Source of the DNA: Ottelia alismoides
Taxonomy: Eukaryota; Streptophyta; Magnoliopsida; Alismatales; Hydrocharitaceae
Length of the DNA stretch: 64,000 bases
NCBI GenBank assembly: GCA_037367405.1
Contig: JAZKJV010002329.1
Coordinates: 496,001 to 560,000, forward strand
Direction: 5' to 3'
Shown here: piece after piece, positions 33,828-45,215 of the stretch
How positions within the stretch are numbered: the first letter of the stretch is position 1
How the letters are laid out: every line of letters starts with the position of its first letter
The notes under the pieces: model-generated
What the model saw: the letters and a program-made list of their open reading frames with translations, nothing else
Database searches by the model: none
Told to the model about the DNA's origin: nothing
Made by a program: the position numbers and the translations under genes

Positions 33828-36800
33828 TGATGAGCCGAAAATCGATGCGACTAAGGTGGAAAATAAATCACAATGTCGTTGTCCTTAATCGATCAATTCG
33901 GTCAATGGAAAAATTAATTAAACCACTCAGAAAAAGATAAATCGATGAAAACAAATGTAAGCGGTCTTTCGCTATTCTTTTTACCTGGTATAGCGACCAG
34001 GGTCGAACACAAGGAGCACGATTAAAAAACTAAATAGTCAATTTTCAGAAATGCTAGTTTTTTAGTGGTTTTTCAATTTTATAATTTTTTTTATTTTTTT
34101 TAAAAGAAGCACAAACGAAGAAAAGTGATAAAACAAAACACACACAATCTTTTTGTATTTTTCAAAATAATTAAAAATATACAGAAAAGTCCAAAGAAAA
34201 TGTTTTTGTGATTTTTATATTTTAAAATGTTTTTGGTAAATTTTTCGCAACTTTCTGATGTTTTTGTTACTTTCTAAAAAAAATAAAACAGTGGAAAATA
34301 AATAAAATGTACACATTCAGGAGTATTTTGTAATTTAAAAATCTTTCCAATATCCAATACTCCTGAAAAATATTTTTAAGATAAACTACAAGATGATATC
34401 TACAAATAGAGACCAAAATCACTATTTTTGGATTTTTCTATAATTTTTTTGCAATTTTTATAAGATTTTTCGTATTTTGCAAATTTTTTTGGTTTTTATA
34501 AATGGAAAATGCACAAAAATTGGATAGAAATTAAAATACACCAAAACACACCTACAGAAATTTTTGTGGAATTTTTAAACACTTTTTCGATTTTTATGAA
34601 TTTTCAAAGTTTAGATAAGCAAAAAGACAATGTTTTTGATTTTTTAAATATATTAAACGGCAACGAAATGCAATGAAAAATTTGTACAATGACAAGCACT
34701 ATAGCAGGAACTTACACAAATTTTTGCAAAATTTTTCAAGCAATGAAATATTTATTTAATTGAAAAGAGCATGTAAGATTAAAGTCTGAAGAACAGGGAC
34801 CAAAACGTAATTTGTTGAAAGTTTTTACAAAAAAAAATAATAGAATTAAAAACTGAGGTTAAAAGTACAAATTACCCAATATGTCACATGCAGTGCATGT
34901 GCTTTGGCTGAAGGGGGCTTCTTTGCATTTATGAACAATCCCAAGGGTATTTGTGTAAATTGGCCAATAAAATTATTTCCCCCTAGGGTTCCTGTAGTCT
35001 TCGTTGTTTCTTCCAAAGCAAAGAGGGCACGGCCGCCGCCCACCAAGAAGGGAGGAGGGAGGCACCCGCCACCGCCCACATCAGATCTGGAGGCGCACGG
35101 CGGTGGGAAGAGAGCGGGGCGGCGCCGATCGTGGCCGTGCCCGCGCGGGGGCATGGCACCTGGAGGTCGGCGCGAGAACGGGGCCGCTGATGGGAGGAGA
35201 GGCGGCGTCGGCAGGACGCGTGGGGGGTGCTGGTCGGGAGGTCGTGCCTCCGCGCGACACGCGCGCGCGAGGGGAGGCGCGGGCGGCTTGCCGCCCAGGT
35301 GTAGGAGGCGGAGGAACGCGGGAGGGGGCGCAGCCTGGCGGAGAGGCTGGGCTGCTGGCGGAGGACGGGCGCGCAGACGCGCGCGCTACGCGGGGGATGC
35401 CGGAGGCTACTGGAGCAGGGGGCGCTGGATGTGGCACCGGTTGATGGCAGCACTTGGTCGGCGGCGCGAGGTGCTAGCGGCGGGGGTGATGGCCGCCGCT
35501 TGATGAAGGACCTGCTCTTTTTTTAGTTTTTTTTAGTTTTTTTGTGTTTTCTGATTATGTAAGCAGCAGAATAAATAAAAGAAAGAAAAGATTTTTTATT
35601 TTTTTTAACAGAAAATATAAACAGGAGGTGAAAGGATCTTTTTTGTTGTTTTATGTTTTTTTACATGATCCTGCAAAACAAAATGTTAGAGGTAAAAGAT
35701 TTTTTTTATTTTGTTGTTTATTCCTGCAAAACAAATGTTAGATAAAAAAATGATTCTTTATTTTTTTTAACCTGCAATACAAATGTTAGAGTTAGAAGAC
35801 AACAAAAATTTTATTACTTTTCTTTGATTGTATCTTGCAAAAATAAGTATTAGAAAACAAGATACAATAATTTTATATTTTTTTTATTTATGCATAATAA
35901 TGGGATGTGTGAATGGGCGGATCTCGGCGAGATGAGAGAACGGATTCGTGTCTCCGACCACCATGCATGGTCGGAGGTGTGTGGTTGCGTGAGATAGAAC
36001 GTGAATATGGAGGGATAACAAAATGAGATGAAAATCGGTGTCGGATGTGGATTAAAGTGTGATGGAATTTTTTGAGATTTTTTTTAAATCTAAAAATTAC
36101 TCCCTAATCCTACGCTAAGATCTAAGCCTATAATTTACCTAGGAAAAACGACAAGTAAAAGTGGGTCTCACCTCGGGGATCGGACAAGCCATGATGGCCT
36201 CGACGAAGCTCAAGCCGCTGTCACCGACTGGATCGGAGGCTAGGACCCTCTTCAATAAGAAACCTCTCGGAAACTGGGCTCCTCTCCGCCAAAGATCGAT
36301 CAAGTTTGAATGAGGGAGGAGGAGCCCATTAAAAAGAGAAGAAAATAAAAAAAGGAAAGTATCTACAAAAAAGGAAGGTTATTATTGGGTGAATTAAAAT
36401 GATTAATTAAATAAAATAAATAAATTAAATAATTATTTACAAAAATCGGAATAAATTAATTAATTAAATTAATAAATTAATTGGAAATTAATTGGCCACC
36501 TTAATGGTGGCCATTAAAGGTATGCAATCAAATCTGATAGATATGGCATGTTATAATATCAAATCAATCAAATAAAATCAAATAATTAAATAAAAAATTC
36601 GGAATTAATTTAAATTAATTAATTAATGTTAGGTAATTAAATTTTTTTGATGGTTTTTATTTAAGGAAGTTAGTGGTATACATATATTATATACATATAA
36701 TATAATGTACATAGGTGCAAATAAGGAAACAATTTTTATACAAGATTTTTTTTAATTATTTTTTTTCTAATTTTTATTTTTATTGAAAATAATATTTATA

Positions 36801-37500
36801 ATATATACATTAAGTAAAAATAAATATTAATAATTATATACACAGATATATGGGTAAATTGCACAATACACCCCAGAAAACCGACTTTTTAACCGTAACT
36901 CCAAAAAATACAAAACCACAGCCATTTGAAAGATAATTTAATTTATAGTATTATGGAAGTGAGTTTGGTTCGATTTGAGCTCGTATGGAGCCGGAATTGA
37001 TGTTTCAATTATTGCATTACGGCTTTTTCTGGGTGTAATTATTTACAATATATACATTATTTTATTTTATAAATATTTTTATTATTTACAACATAATTTT
37101 ATTCACAACTTTTATTTACAAAAATAAGTGATTTGAGGTCAAATTATATACAAATAAATTAATGTAAGTTTTATACAAATATACATGAAAAATATGTACA
37201 AGATATTTTTGGATTTTCTGACAGACAACCTTATCTCCCCCTACTTTATTCCTGGTCAATAAAATCAAGTCTTGACCTTCTCTCGGGGTTTGGATCAGTC
37301 TGTATTTATTGCATAAATACCTCCTTTTCTTTTTCTTTTCTCCTTTATTCTTTTATTTATTTACAAAAAGTGTTAAAAATGCAGAATTAACAAATGCATG
37401 TAAAATGGTAATTTTATGGAATTAGTGGTATTTACAGGTATTTGACTAAGGAAAAGAGGCTAAAATAAAAGAATAAAGGCGATGAATCGTGGATTCATCA
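33828..37500 (-). mobile_element. 5' LTR of element B
   Basis: Near-identical to the LTR at 23322-26995. The right end at 37500 is followed by the duplication ATCAC. A donor-like GAG/GTGAGA is at 36171, with splice-acceptor-like repeats downstream (first at 35669), and the conserved hairpin lies at 33984-34001. A TATA-like TTTTTAAT near 36330 is only a guess for the promoter. Confidence 0.93.
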
Positions 37501-37505
37501 ATCAC
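37501..37505. repeat. Target site duplication of element B, right copy
   Basis: ATCAC follows the LTR terminus at 37500 and matches 23317-23321. Joining the two sides with one copy restores the LINE1 ORF1/ORF2 junction. Confidence 0.92.
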
Positions 37506-37507
37506 CT

Positions 37508-39630
37508 TCATTTAGAAACCTCTTTGGCCTTCCCTCGCGGCGGAACCACTCCCAGGCTTTCCGCGAAATGCCTATCAAGTAGGCTAAAAAAACTTGGTCT
37601 ACCAATAGGGGACAACGATCCTTCGAGCTCAGCAGTTGCACAACCCTGATCAGAACCACCCAGACTACCTTCGGACCCCATCAAAAATCTCCTCTGCTCC
37701 CTCCTCCTCCGCCCACGTGATTTCCGCTCAAAGCACCACCCAACCCGAGCACTCCCGTCCTCCCCTCCATTCACCACCTCCCTAGACCCCTGCAGCAACT
37801 TCACGGAACCTTCCAAACATCTCCCCCCCCATCCAGACAAACACACCCTCCTTCCAACCCCCTCCCGACCTGCCCATGCAAGCATGCCCCCTCCCTTGCA
37901 TGAACGACCTCTACCTCCCCTCCGTGACAGCTCCCTCCCCCCTCCCAGGAGACCCCGCCTACACCAGCATCGCAAGCACTCTTCCCTCCCCTTCCCTCAT
38001 TACGCGAAGGGTCCGAGGAGTCGACGACCTTCCCCAAGACCCCCCCCCCTCTTCGGCTCTCAACATCACAGCCACCGCCACGTCCCCCGCGACGCAGCCC
38101 CCGAGTTGTCCCGAATGGTGAGCATGCTCAGGAGCTGGGACCGGAGACAAGCGTGATATCACAGGTGTCGGCACCAGACCACCCTTAAAATCATCCGCAA
38201 GCCGGAGATCTACCACCAGCTCACAACGCTCACACTCTACCACTTCATCCCCCCGCCTCTGGGCCCCCTCACCAGCAGCCCACACATCCGCCCCCGGGGA
38301 GGCCGGACCTCCTTGAAGGACGTCCCCCACGACAGCAACTCCGATGTTAGCAGAGAAGGGACTCCGAACATCCAGTCGCGCTTCCTCAGCATCAGCTCCA
38401 GGAGAATCGCAGCTCAGGCTCGCACCCGCTAACATGCCAGAAATGTGCCCCACTTGGTGGTGAATAGTCCCACGTTGATTATCTTTGAATACGCCACCCT
38501 TTACTACCGATGGTAATGGTCGAGGGATAAAAGAGCCAAAAGAAATGCCAGCACGACATTCCTTTTCAGAAACCGCCCCTGCAAAGTAATGGCCCCTTCT
38601 TTTTCAACGTCCATTAATTTCTCACCATTACATGCAATTGAATGTGAGATTTCAAAAGGCGCAGCCTCTATAAAGTAATAGCCCCTTCCTTTTCCAACGC
38701 CCATCAATTTCTCGCCATTACCTGCAATTGAAATCCGGTTTTGAATTGGCGCAGACGTTACATTATTGCATGGCATAACCGTCGCCGTGAATGGGGGAAG
38801 TCCAATCGTCGCTTGCGATCTCCCCGGAGACATCCCAGCACGCCGTTGATGCTGAACCACCCCAGCTTCACCCGAATCCGGTGAAGAGATTTCCAACCAT
38901 AGCCAGCGTCCCTCCATACTCGTCAACCACCAGCAGAGCATTCGAGGATGAAAACGATGAACTAGGACCAACAGATCCGCACTTTCCCCCGGCACTAGTC
39001 CAATCGCAGCTAAACTTTTAACCTCTGCAATGCCCCTCAGTAAAAGTCGGACCCGTTGCGAGTCCTGCCATATGAGCGGGATCCCATTCACTCTAATCAG
39101 ATCCAGAGTCCTCCGCAGCAAGCAGTCGTCACCAGGACAAACTCTTCGCCAAAGGAGCTTCGACCTCCTCGAATGTGTCAGAGACAGCAGCGCATCTGCC
39201 TCGCTTCCGGTCAGACCCCTGGCCAGGACCCTCCAGGGCGTCAACATCTTCACATCTCCTTTGAGGCGGCCCTTCGTAACTAAGCCCACATCTGATGACC
39301 CCTTGAATAGGGCCCCTTCGCCCCTCCTTCTCCCACCAGGACCTACGACTCCCCGTCCGATGCTGCCCAACCTGCCTCTGAACGGCCTCCACCTCTGCAA
39401 CTTCCGCTTCTATGTCCGAAGCCCAAACATCTAAAACAGCGGATAACATCTCTGCATTGCCTCGCCCAATGACCAAGCGAGCCACATCAATAGCAACCGT
39501 GCCCGAATGGCTGCCAAATCTCTGGGCCGGGAAGACCTTTACGATGAGATCCACGCTGAAGAGCATATCTACGTTCCCTCGGGCTCCGACGACCACGAAC
39601 GACCGTCCACCCTCCCTCTCCCTCTCCCAT
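37508..39630 (-). pseudogene. LINE1 ORF1 with CCHC zinc knuckles, frameshifted
   Basis: The nucleic-acid-binding first ORF of LINE1. The ATG at 39628-39630 lies five bases inside the element and opens a frame with two zinc knuckles of the C-x2-C-x4-H-x4-C form at 39495-39454 (interrupted by one TGA) and 39438-39397 (intact, CFRCLGFGHRSGSC). After that the frame breaks repeatedly; 38504-39400 carries a GIPL...WLWLEI stretch resembling the DUF4283-type part of plant LINE ORF1. The last segment, 37508-37975, ends KEVSK with a TGA that overlaps the ORF2 ATG as ATGA. The protein is not functional as read. Confidence 0.78.
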
Positions 39631-39635
39631 CGCTC

Positions 39636-40581
39636 AGAACCATTGATTTTTAAAGATTAAGTCATTTATCCCTCCCCAAATGGACCAAAGAGCTGCAAAA
39701 GGAAGAGCGCAGTCATTAGTCGAGTTACTTCCAATGGACCTTAATGACCTCCAGAAATCAACTAAGCCACCATGAGTGACCCAAGATGCTCCTAACTCCT
39801 TCCAAACCTGCTCCGACAAAGGACAAGTAAAGAATAACTGTTCTGCATCTTCTGTATATGCATCACATCTGTCACACTGGGTATCTGGAATGTCAAAAAT
39901 CCTACCCCTTCTAGCTTTGTCACATAATCTACCCCTTCTGAGGCACCACAGGAAAACTTTCACTCTGTGTGGGATCTTGTTCGCTCAAATTATCTTCATA
40001 TCTTGCTTAAAGTCTTGGTCCAGATCATCTGTTCTCCCACTGAATACCACGTATGCCTTCTTCACCGAAAATCTCCCTTCCTCCCAAACAAAATGATCCC
40101 TCCCCTGAGACAAAAAACTTGGAGAGGGAAGTTGGGACTGCAATCTAGCCAGGTCCTCCAATCTTCGATTTGTAAGGTCAGACAGAAACTGCGAACCCAC
40201 AAACCTGTCCCACCAGCATCTGCTACAATACACTCCTTGTTTGTCGCCAGCGCAAATAATCTTGGAAACCTATCGCAGCACATCCCTTTTCCTATCCAGT
40301 TATCCTACCAAAAATAAAATGTTACCCTTGATCCCACCTTCGGCATCATTTCAGCCTGAGCTGTGGTAAAATATCACGGACCCCACTCCAAAGGTAAGTT
40401 TCGAATTCCATTCTATCTACCTCTAGGGAGCCTTTAACATCATAAATGGTACTTAATAGACTAATAGACAATCTATCGGTGTTACCCAAAATATGCACCA
40501 CCCACTTAGCCAGAAGAGCATTATTCATGCAGCTAAGCTCCTGAATTCCAAGACCTTTGCTTTTCTATCTTGTTAGCTCGT
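39636..40581 (-). pseudogene. LINE2 ORF2, C-terminal part with zinc-binding domain
   Basis: Homologue of 19848-20800 of LINE1 from a separate copy. The clear frame 39634-39963 carries the zf-RVT type end (CDRCDAYTEDAEQLFFTCPLSEQVWKELG). More upstream pieces in shifted frames (39985-40233, 40346-40528) match LINE1 (for example MNNALLAKWVVHILGNTDRL). It stops at 40581, where element C begins, and resumes at 51958. Confidence 0.88.
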
Positions 40582-41439
40582 TGATGAATCTCGGATTCAC
40601 CACTCTAAGTCTCATTAATTAAGCTCAAGTCCCTCAAAATCAACTGCATTTCTGCATTTATTTCGCATAATTAGCATTTATGCATGATTTCATAAGAATT
40701 GCATTTTAGCATTAATTTCTGCATAAAATAAGAAGCCAAAAATCCAAGCCAAAAATGACCTGTAAATAGCCTAACTTCCCCTATTTGTAACTCCTTCATG
40801 AAAACTCCGAATGCCACAAAACGACATCCACTGTGTGCACGTCACTAACAAAAATAAATAAAAAATACAAAAAATAATTAACCTAGGTAAGTGGACCAAA
40901 AACTCAAACCCTAGTTTCAGGATTTTCGGACTAAAAGCCCCATATCTTCCCCATCCAGTGTCCGATTTGATCCTACTCAATTTTGAACTAATGCACATTC
41001 AATTACCTTCAAAACAAAACCAAGTTCAAGTGAATCGGAGCTCATATGTGAAAGTTGGGTTTTTGGCCTCTTTTGTACATTGTATATTTTCGTGGCTTTT
41101 GATCGATATTTTATGTACATATTTTCTTTATCAATAAAAATCCAAAAAAATTAGATTTAGATGTCTTTTATTCATCTTTGATTTCTCTATATTTTTCCGA
41201 TTTTTTATCTTGTTTAAAAATGACAAAAAAATTAGAAAACCAAAAATCAAGGTATTCTATGTACATGGGGTACCCCAAAAATTCACTTTTTACATTTGAC
41301 CAATTTTGGCTTTGATGTCTTCATGAAAGTTGTAGATCTCGTCGAGACGAGCATTTTTTGTGAAGAAAATTTTTCGATCCGAGGTCATTTGCTATTTCTT
41401 TTTGATTTTACAAAATATTTTTTCTTTGATTTTTCTGGT

Positions 41440-41640
41440 GCTGACACGTGGCAGCCCCAGAGGCCTCCACGTGTCAGCGTTTTTTAGCCTTTATTTTTAT
41501 CGTTTTTTTAAAAAAATTTTAAAAAAATAATAATAAATAAAAAATTAATAAAAAAAAACCACGCACGTGCAGCGCACGTGCCACCCCCGCACGCGCTCTG
41601 CACGTGCGCGCCCGCCCCCTCTCTCACTACTGTCGCCACG
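41440..41640 (+). promoter_or_regulatory. G-box cluster upstream of the element C TATA box
   Basis: A 12-bp inverted repeat GCTGACACGTGG (41440-41451) and CCACGTGTCAGC (41467-41478) is followed by GCACGTGC at 41563-41570, 41574-41581 and 41600-41607 and CCACGTGG near 41636. All contain CACGTG, the plant G-box bound by bZIP and bHLH factors. The 3' LTR keeps the pattern (arms 49921-49932 and 49948-49959). Confidence 0.65.
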
Positions 41641-41825
41641 TGGCCCATACCGGGCCGTTCGATCTCGGCCGATCGAACGGCCTGGGACCCGTCGTCCTCC
41701 CAACTCCCCCCCTGAAACCTCCGCCGGCCGCTCCGCTTTCTCCGCAACTACCGCCGCTTCCCTCTCCGACTAACGGCCTCCGCAACTCCCTCCGAGATCT
41801 CCGGCTGCCCTACCCATCGCCAACC

Positions 41826-41836
41826 CTATTTAAAAG
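41826..41836 (+). promoter_or_regulatory. Probable TATA box of the element C LTR
   Basis: CTATTTAAAAG lies within GC-rich sequence downstream of the G-box cluster, and is repeated at 50321-50331 in the 3' LTR. Transcription would start near 41865. Confidence 0.65.
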
Positions 41837-43265
41837 CCTCGATCCTGCCCTCGATGCTTTATCCGCCGATTTGCTCTTCAGAGGGTGACAACCTCGCCTG
41901 GGCATCGCCAGCGAGATCCGAGGGTACGCAACGCCCCTCGTCGCAGACTCGCCTCCCCTTGGCCCTTTCTGCCGTGCTCCGGTCCTCCGTCGAGCCTACC
42001 AACCAACAACTACGTTCTTCATCGACTCCAGCGCCCCTCCGACTAGCTTCACCACCGCCTGACCCGCCTCGACTTGCCGGCTCCGACCGACGTCATCGCC
42101 ACCTCCTGGTTGGAGCCAGGAGTCGCCTTCATCGACCGCTCCAGGAGCCGCTCCGCCTCGACCAGAGGGCGGTCTGTCGCAGCTCTGCCAGGAGGGGCTG
42201 GGCCTCCCCTGTCCTTCAAGCCACGTCATCGACTCCGCCCCGACACCACCGCTCCACCGGCCGGGTCCGACCCGAGACTCCCCATGCACGTGTGGGGCAC
42301 GTGCGTCGGGGGAGGACGTCATCAGACGCCATCCAGGGGTCACGTGCCTGGGTCATTTGCATTGAGCCCCTGGATTCCTCCATATTTTTGCACGAGTCCC
42401 CGCCTCCAAAGGCACGTGCATTGCACGTGCCCCTCTGGAATATTTGCAGAAACCCCCCCTTGTTTAGGCAATTACGTTTATGTCCCCCATGCATTTGTCT
42501 TTATTTATTTCTTTATTGCATCTGTACCCCTGCATTTCTCCTTCATTTTAGACCTCTGTTTTCCATCATTTTATTTATTTAAAAATAGTACTGTGCTCCT
42601 CATATAATTCTCTACATTTTGACATACTGTGAGTATTTTGATGATAGATGGTTCATTAATAATTAATTATTTGGTGGAAATTTGCAGACTTTACCCATTT
42701 TATGCTCTTCATTTTTTATTTGATGAACCGTTGCTCTAAAAATTCCCCGAAAATCACATATTGTAGAGATTATTTTTGATTAACATTGTGCCCAAAAATC
42801 TTTGCATTTGCATGCATAATTTGCTCTGTAAAAATCATTTTGCATATTTCATTGTTTAATTTTTAATAGGTATTAGACCCCACATTTTCAAGATTTAGGA
42901 TTTTTCTGAGATCCATCACCTAGTGATAGATCTTAGATAATTTTATCTCGTGAAAATAAGTAGGTTTATTATTTATTATAATTAAATATTGAAAAATCAT
43001 GTTGCTTGCATTTAAAAATTCATAAGAAATTCATATTGCATCCAAAAATTCCAAAAAAATTATAGTGCATTCATTTCATCATCATTTACATAGTGGCCAA
43101 ATTTCGTATTTTTTGGACACTGTTTGAGCGAATTTTATATTTTAGTCCCTAAAATAGGCCGAAATTGCATTTTGCATCCCTCATTTGCATTAAAAATTCC
43201 AAAAAAAAACCGCCTTGAAAACCAAACACGAAATTGGATAGACATATCTCTAGGTTGTTCCTTTG

Positions 43266-43298
43266 ACTCCTTGTGATCGACCTTGGGACTTGCCCAAG
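43266..43298 (+). promoter_or_regulatory. Conserved LTR 3'-end hairpin (element C)
   Basis: ACTCCTTGTGATCGACC leads into stem CTTGGG (43282-43287) and CCCAAG (43293-43298). Relative to CCTGGT/ACCAGG in A, B and D the two arms changed together. The 3' LTR copy (near 51789-51804) has a further change that makes a G-U pair. Confidence 0.65.
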
Positions 43299-43453
43299 TA
43301 AAATAAACATAAAAACCACTTGATTGAAATTGATTAAGAATTTGTGGTTATTTCTTGACCGTTTCCGATCGCCGCCTACAACGAACGACATTTATTGTTT
43401 TCACGAACGAAGAAAAAAACAAACTTTAACTCAGCATTTACGGACTCGTCAGA

Positions 43454-43471
43454 TGGTACCGTTGCCGGGAA
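43454..43471 (+). promoter_or_regulatory. Primer binding site of element C (tRNA-Asp, mutated)
   Basis: TGGTACCGTTGCCGGGAA lies two bases after the 5' LTR. It differs from the tRNA-Asp complement of B and D by C to T, G to A and one further change, partly a CpG decay pattern. Confidence 0.8.
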
Positions 43472-44660
43472 GGCAAACGACTTATATTTTTGTTTTGAAA
43501 ATTTTTGTTCAGTTTTCCGAATTCGGGTAGTCTGACCCCCAAATTTTTCATTGTAAATCCCATAATTTTTTTCCAGCATTTATTTTCTTATTTTCTTATT
43601 TTTTTTTGGGTCACTCTCAGACATTCTCTCTCTTATTTTTCTTGCGAGTTACCTAGCGCACGTGGAGCGGTTTTTCAAGAAACCGACGCATCTTCACCGA
43701 CATCCGAAGAAACCACAATAAAATTAAGATCGAGTCGAGTCGTGAGAGAGCGTAGAGTCTAGGTTTTAAATTTCTGCAAATTTCATTTTCTGCTCATTTA
43801 TAGCGGTGTCTGTTTGGACTCTCGTATGTGTAAAAAAGACTCTGAACTCTATTTGTGGTGTATCGTGGCCTGTTTCACTCTCCGGTGAGGGTGGGGCCCG
43901 ACTTGAGTGGCGATTAGGATAGACCTGCACATACGGCTCTCAGAGCATTTTTATTTTTTGATTGTGCTCGTAGGATCTTAAGCCACATTGCACGTTAATC
44001 AAGACGCACATAGATCGTTCAACTTAGCCAAATTTAACTCAATTCTTCCCCGCTAATAGAACTTTCTGCTTAGGTGCGGTTTTTCATCATTTAGAGTAAT
44101 TTTTTCAATTCTGTCTAGCATCCCACATGAAGATTGCGAGGATTCACTGTAAGTCTTCTAACTGAGCATCCATCATAGTTTTCCGCGTGCATCGGCTTTT
44201 CCCGAATTCCTCCCTCTTATTTTATCACATAAATCTAAAGGAAATTGAGACTGGACGGTAGACGTGTATTTATGCTCATTCAAATTCTTCAGTGATCACC
44301 TAATTAAAATTGGGACTACTAACTATAGCCGATCTTAATAACCCATAAAATCAAGAATTTCTGCGGGAGAGCAACCCCGACCTTGGATGTTTATATATTT
44401 TTAGTGAGCGAGAGACGACAGTTAAGGATAGAGCCCAAATCCGAAATCTCAGCTCGCTAAATTCTTGCCAAGATTGATTTATTACCAATTAAAATCGAAA
44501 AGATAATAGCTGAGCTCTTACGACTTCATTGTGTGCGTTTGTGAACCTGGAGTTTGAATTGTGTTTGCATTGGTGTGCGTGAACCGATTTCAAGATCAAT
44601 AGCCGCATATTTGATTCCTCTTGACTATCCCGTGCAATAATCTCTCCTCTCTTCTTGATA
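43472..44660 (+). other. Leader of element C
   Basis: No gene is supported. Two 13-base blocks are identical with the leader of element D: GCATCGGCTTTTC (44189-44201; D 62711-62723) and GGAGAGCAACCCC (44366-44378; D 62883-62895), in the same order. These are candidate packaging or dimerisation signals; the role is inferred. Confidence 0.6.
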
Positions 44661-45200
44661 ATGGAATTCTTGTACAAAAATAGACCCAACCCCTCATTCC
44701 TGTCAACTCTTTCAGAAATGACTGAGAATCCATCAGAACTATACTATGAAAATGAATTCGTGTCGGTTAGACCCAAAACACCTCCTCCAAGAGACTCTCA
44801 ACCACCATCTCTTTTTACCAATCCGATCTGCTTCATGAATGACAATCCTCTGTTTTCGGACACGACAAATCAACAATCGACTGAGGTCTCTACTTCTTCA
44901 TATATCAACCCTCTCTACGCCGATCATACAATTCATTCTTCTTATTCGGTAAACGTCAATCCTTCGTTCATGGGAGATGATCACCACATGATTGAATTGA
45001 ACACTTCTTCACCTATTTCATCAACCTTGCCCTGGAACACTAATGAACAATCATCAGCTTGGATTGACCATGACAATCCCCTCTTCAGACATGACGATCA
45101 TACAGAGGACTGCACTGACTACATAGAAACACATGAGCCCTGTATGCTAACTCCACCATACCAAGATCCGACCACTCAAGATCAAAGGAATAAATTTTAA
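44661..45200 (+). CDS. Element C ORF a, unrecognised acidic protein with NP repeats
   Basis: About 179 residues from ATG 44661 to a TAA at 45198. Not recognised. It is rich in Ser, Thr, Asn and Asp, and repeats a short motif: NPICF, NPLFSD, NPLYAD, NPSFMGDD, NPLFRHDD. It stands where gag starts in Athila, but no capsid signature was seen. The next ORF is in the same frame 15 bases on, so the TAA may be a single nonsense change or a read-through point in one longer protein. Confidence 0.6.
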   Translation: MEFLYKNRPNPSFLSTLSEMTENPSELYYENEFVSVRPKTPPPRDSQPPSLFTNPICFMNDNPLFSDTTNQQSTEVSTSSYINPLYADHTIHSSYSVNVNPSFMGDDHHMIELNTSSPISSTLPWNTNEQSSAWIDHDNPLFRHDDHTEDCTDYIETHEPCMLTPPYQDPTTQDQRNKF

Positions 45201-45215
45201 TCGGACCGACTCCAC

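Larger units (their letters stand above)
23322..37500 (-). mobile_element. Athila element B, complete with both LTRs and duplication
   Basis: A 14.2-kb LTR retrotransposon in minus orientation: 5' LTR 33828-37500, primer site 33807-33824, pol 33523-29024, hairpin array 28541-28893, conserved 3' non-coding module, polypurine tract 26996-27011, 3' LTR 23322-26995. The LTRs are 3673 and 3674 bases and differ by only a few changes per hundred bases, so this is one of the younger insertions here. The coding part starts with the gag-protease linker; no capsid domain is present between the primer site and protease. It interrupts LINE1 just after the ORF2 start codon. Confidence 0.95.
19711..39635 (-). 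mobile_element. LINE1: near full-length L1-type LINE interrupted by Athila B
   Basis: A non-LTR retrotransposon, about 5.7 kb once the inserted element B (23322-37500) and one copy of its duplication are set aside. It has a poly(A) end at 19711, a 3' UTR to about 19850, ORF2 (endonuclease, RT, C-terminal zinc-binding domain) and ORF1 with CCHC zinc knuckles ending at 39630, so it is essentially complete at its 5' end. A 16-bp target duplication with one mismatch flanks it (19695-19710 and 39636-39651). It landed in the 3' UTR of LINE2, in the same orientation. Confidence 0.88.
40582..43451 (+). mobile_element. 5' LTR of element C
   Basis: Begins TGATGAATCTCGGATTCACCA and ends GGACTCGTCA. It is shorter than the LTRs of A, B and D (2870 bases) but has the same order: AT-rich start, GC-rich centre with TATA, periodic TTTGCA/CCCCTG text, AT-rich end with the hairpin (43282-43298). 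The GC-rich frames (41567-42607) are considered chance. The copy at 49061-51957 is similar, with small insertions and substitutions. Confidence 0.93.

Noticed and set aside
41567..42607. Frames up to 242 codons in the GC-rich part of the element C LTR
   Set aside because: GC-rich sequence lowers stop frequency; the frames break differently in the 3' LTR copy (50035-51116).
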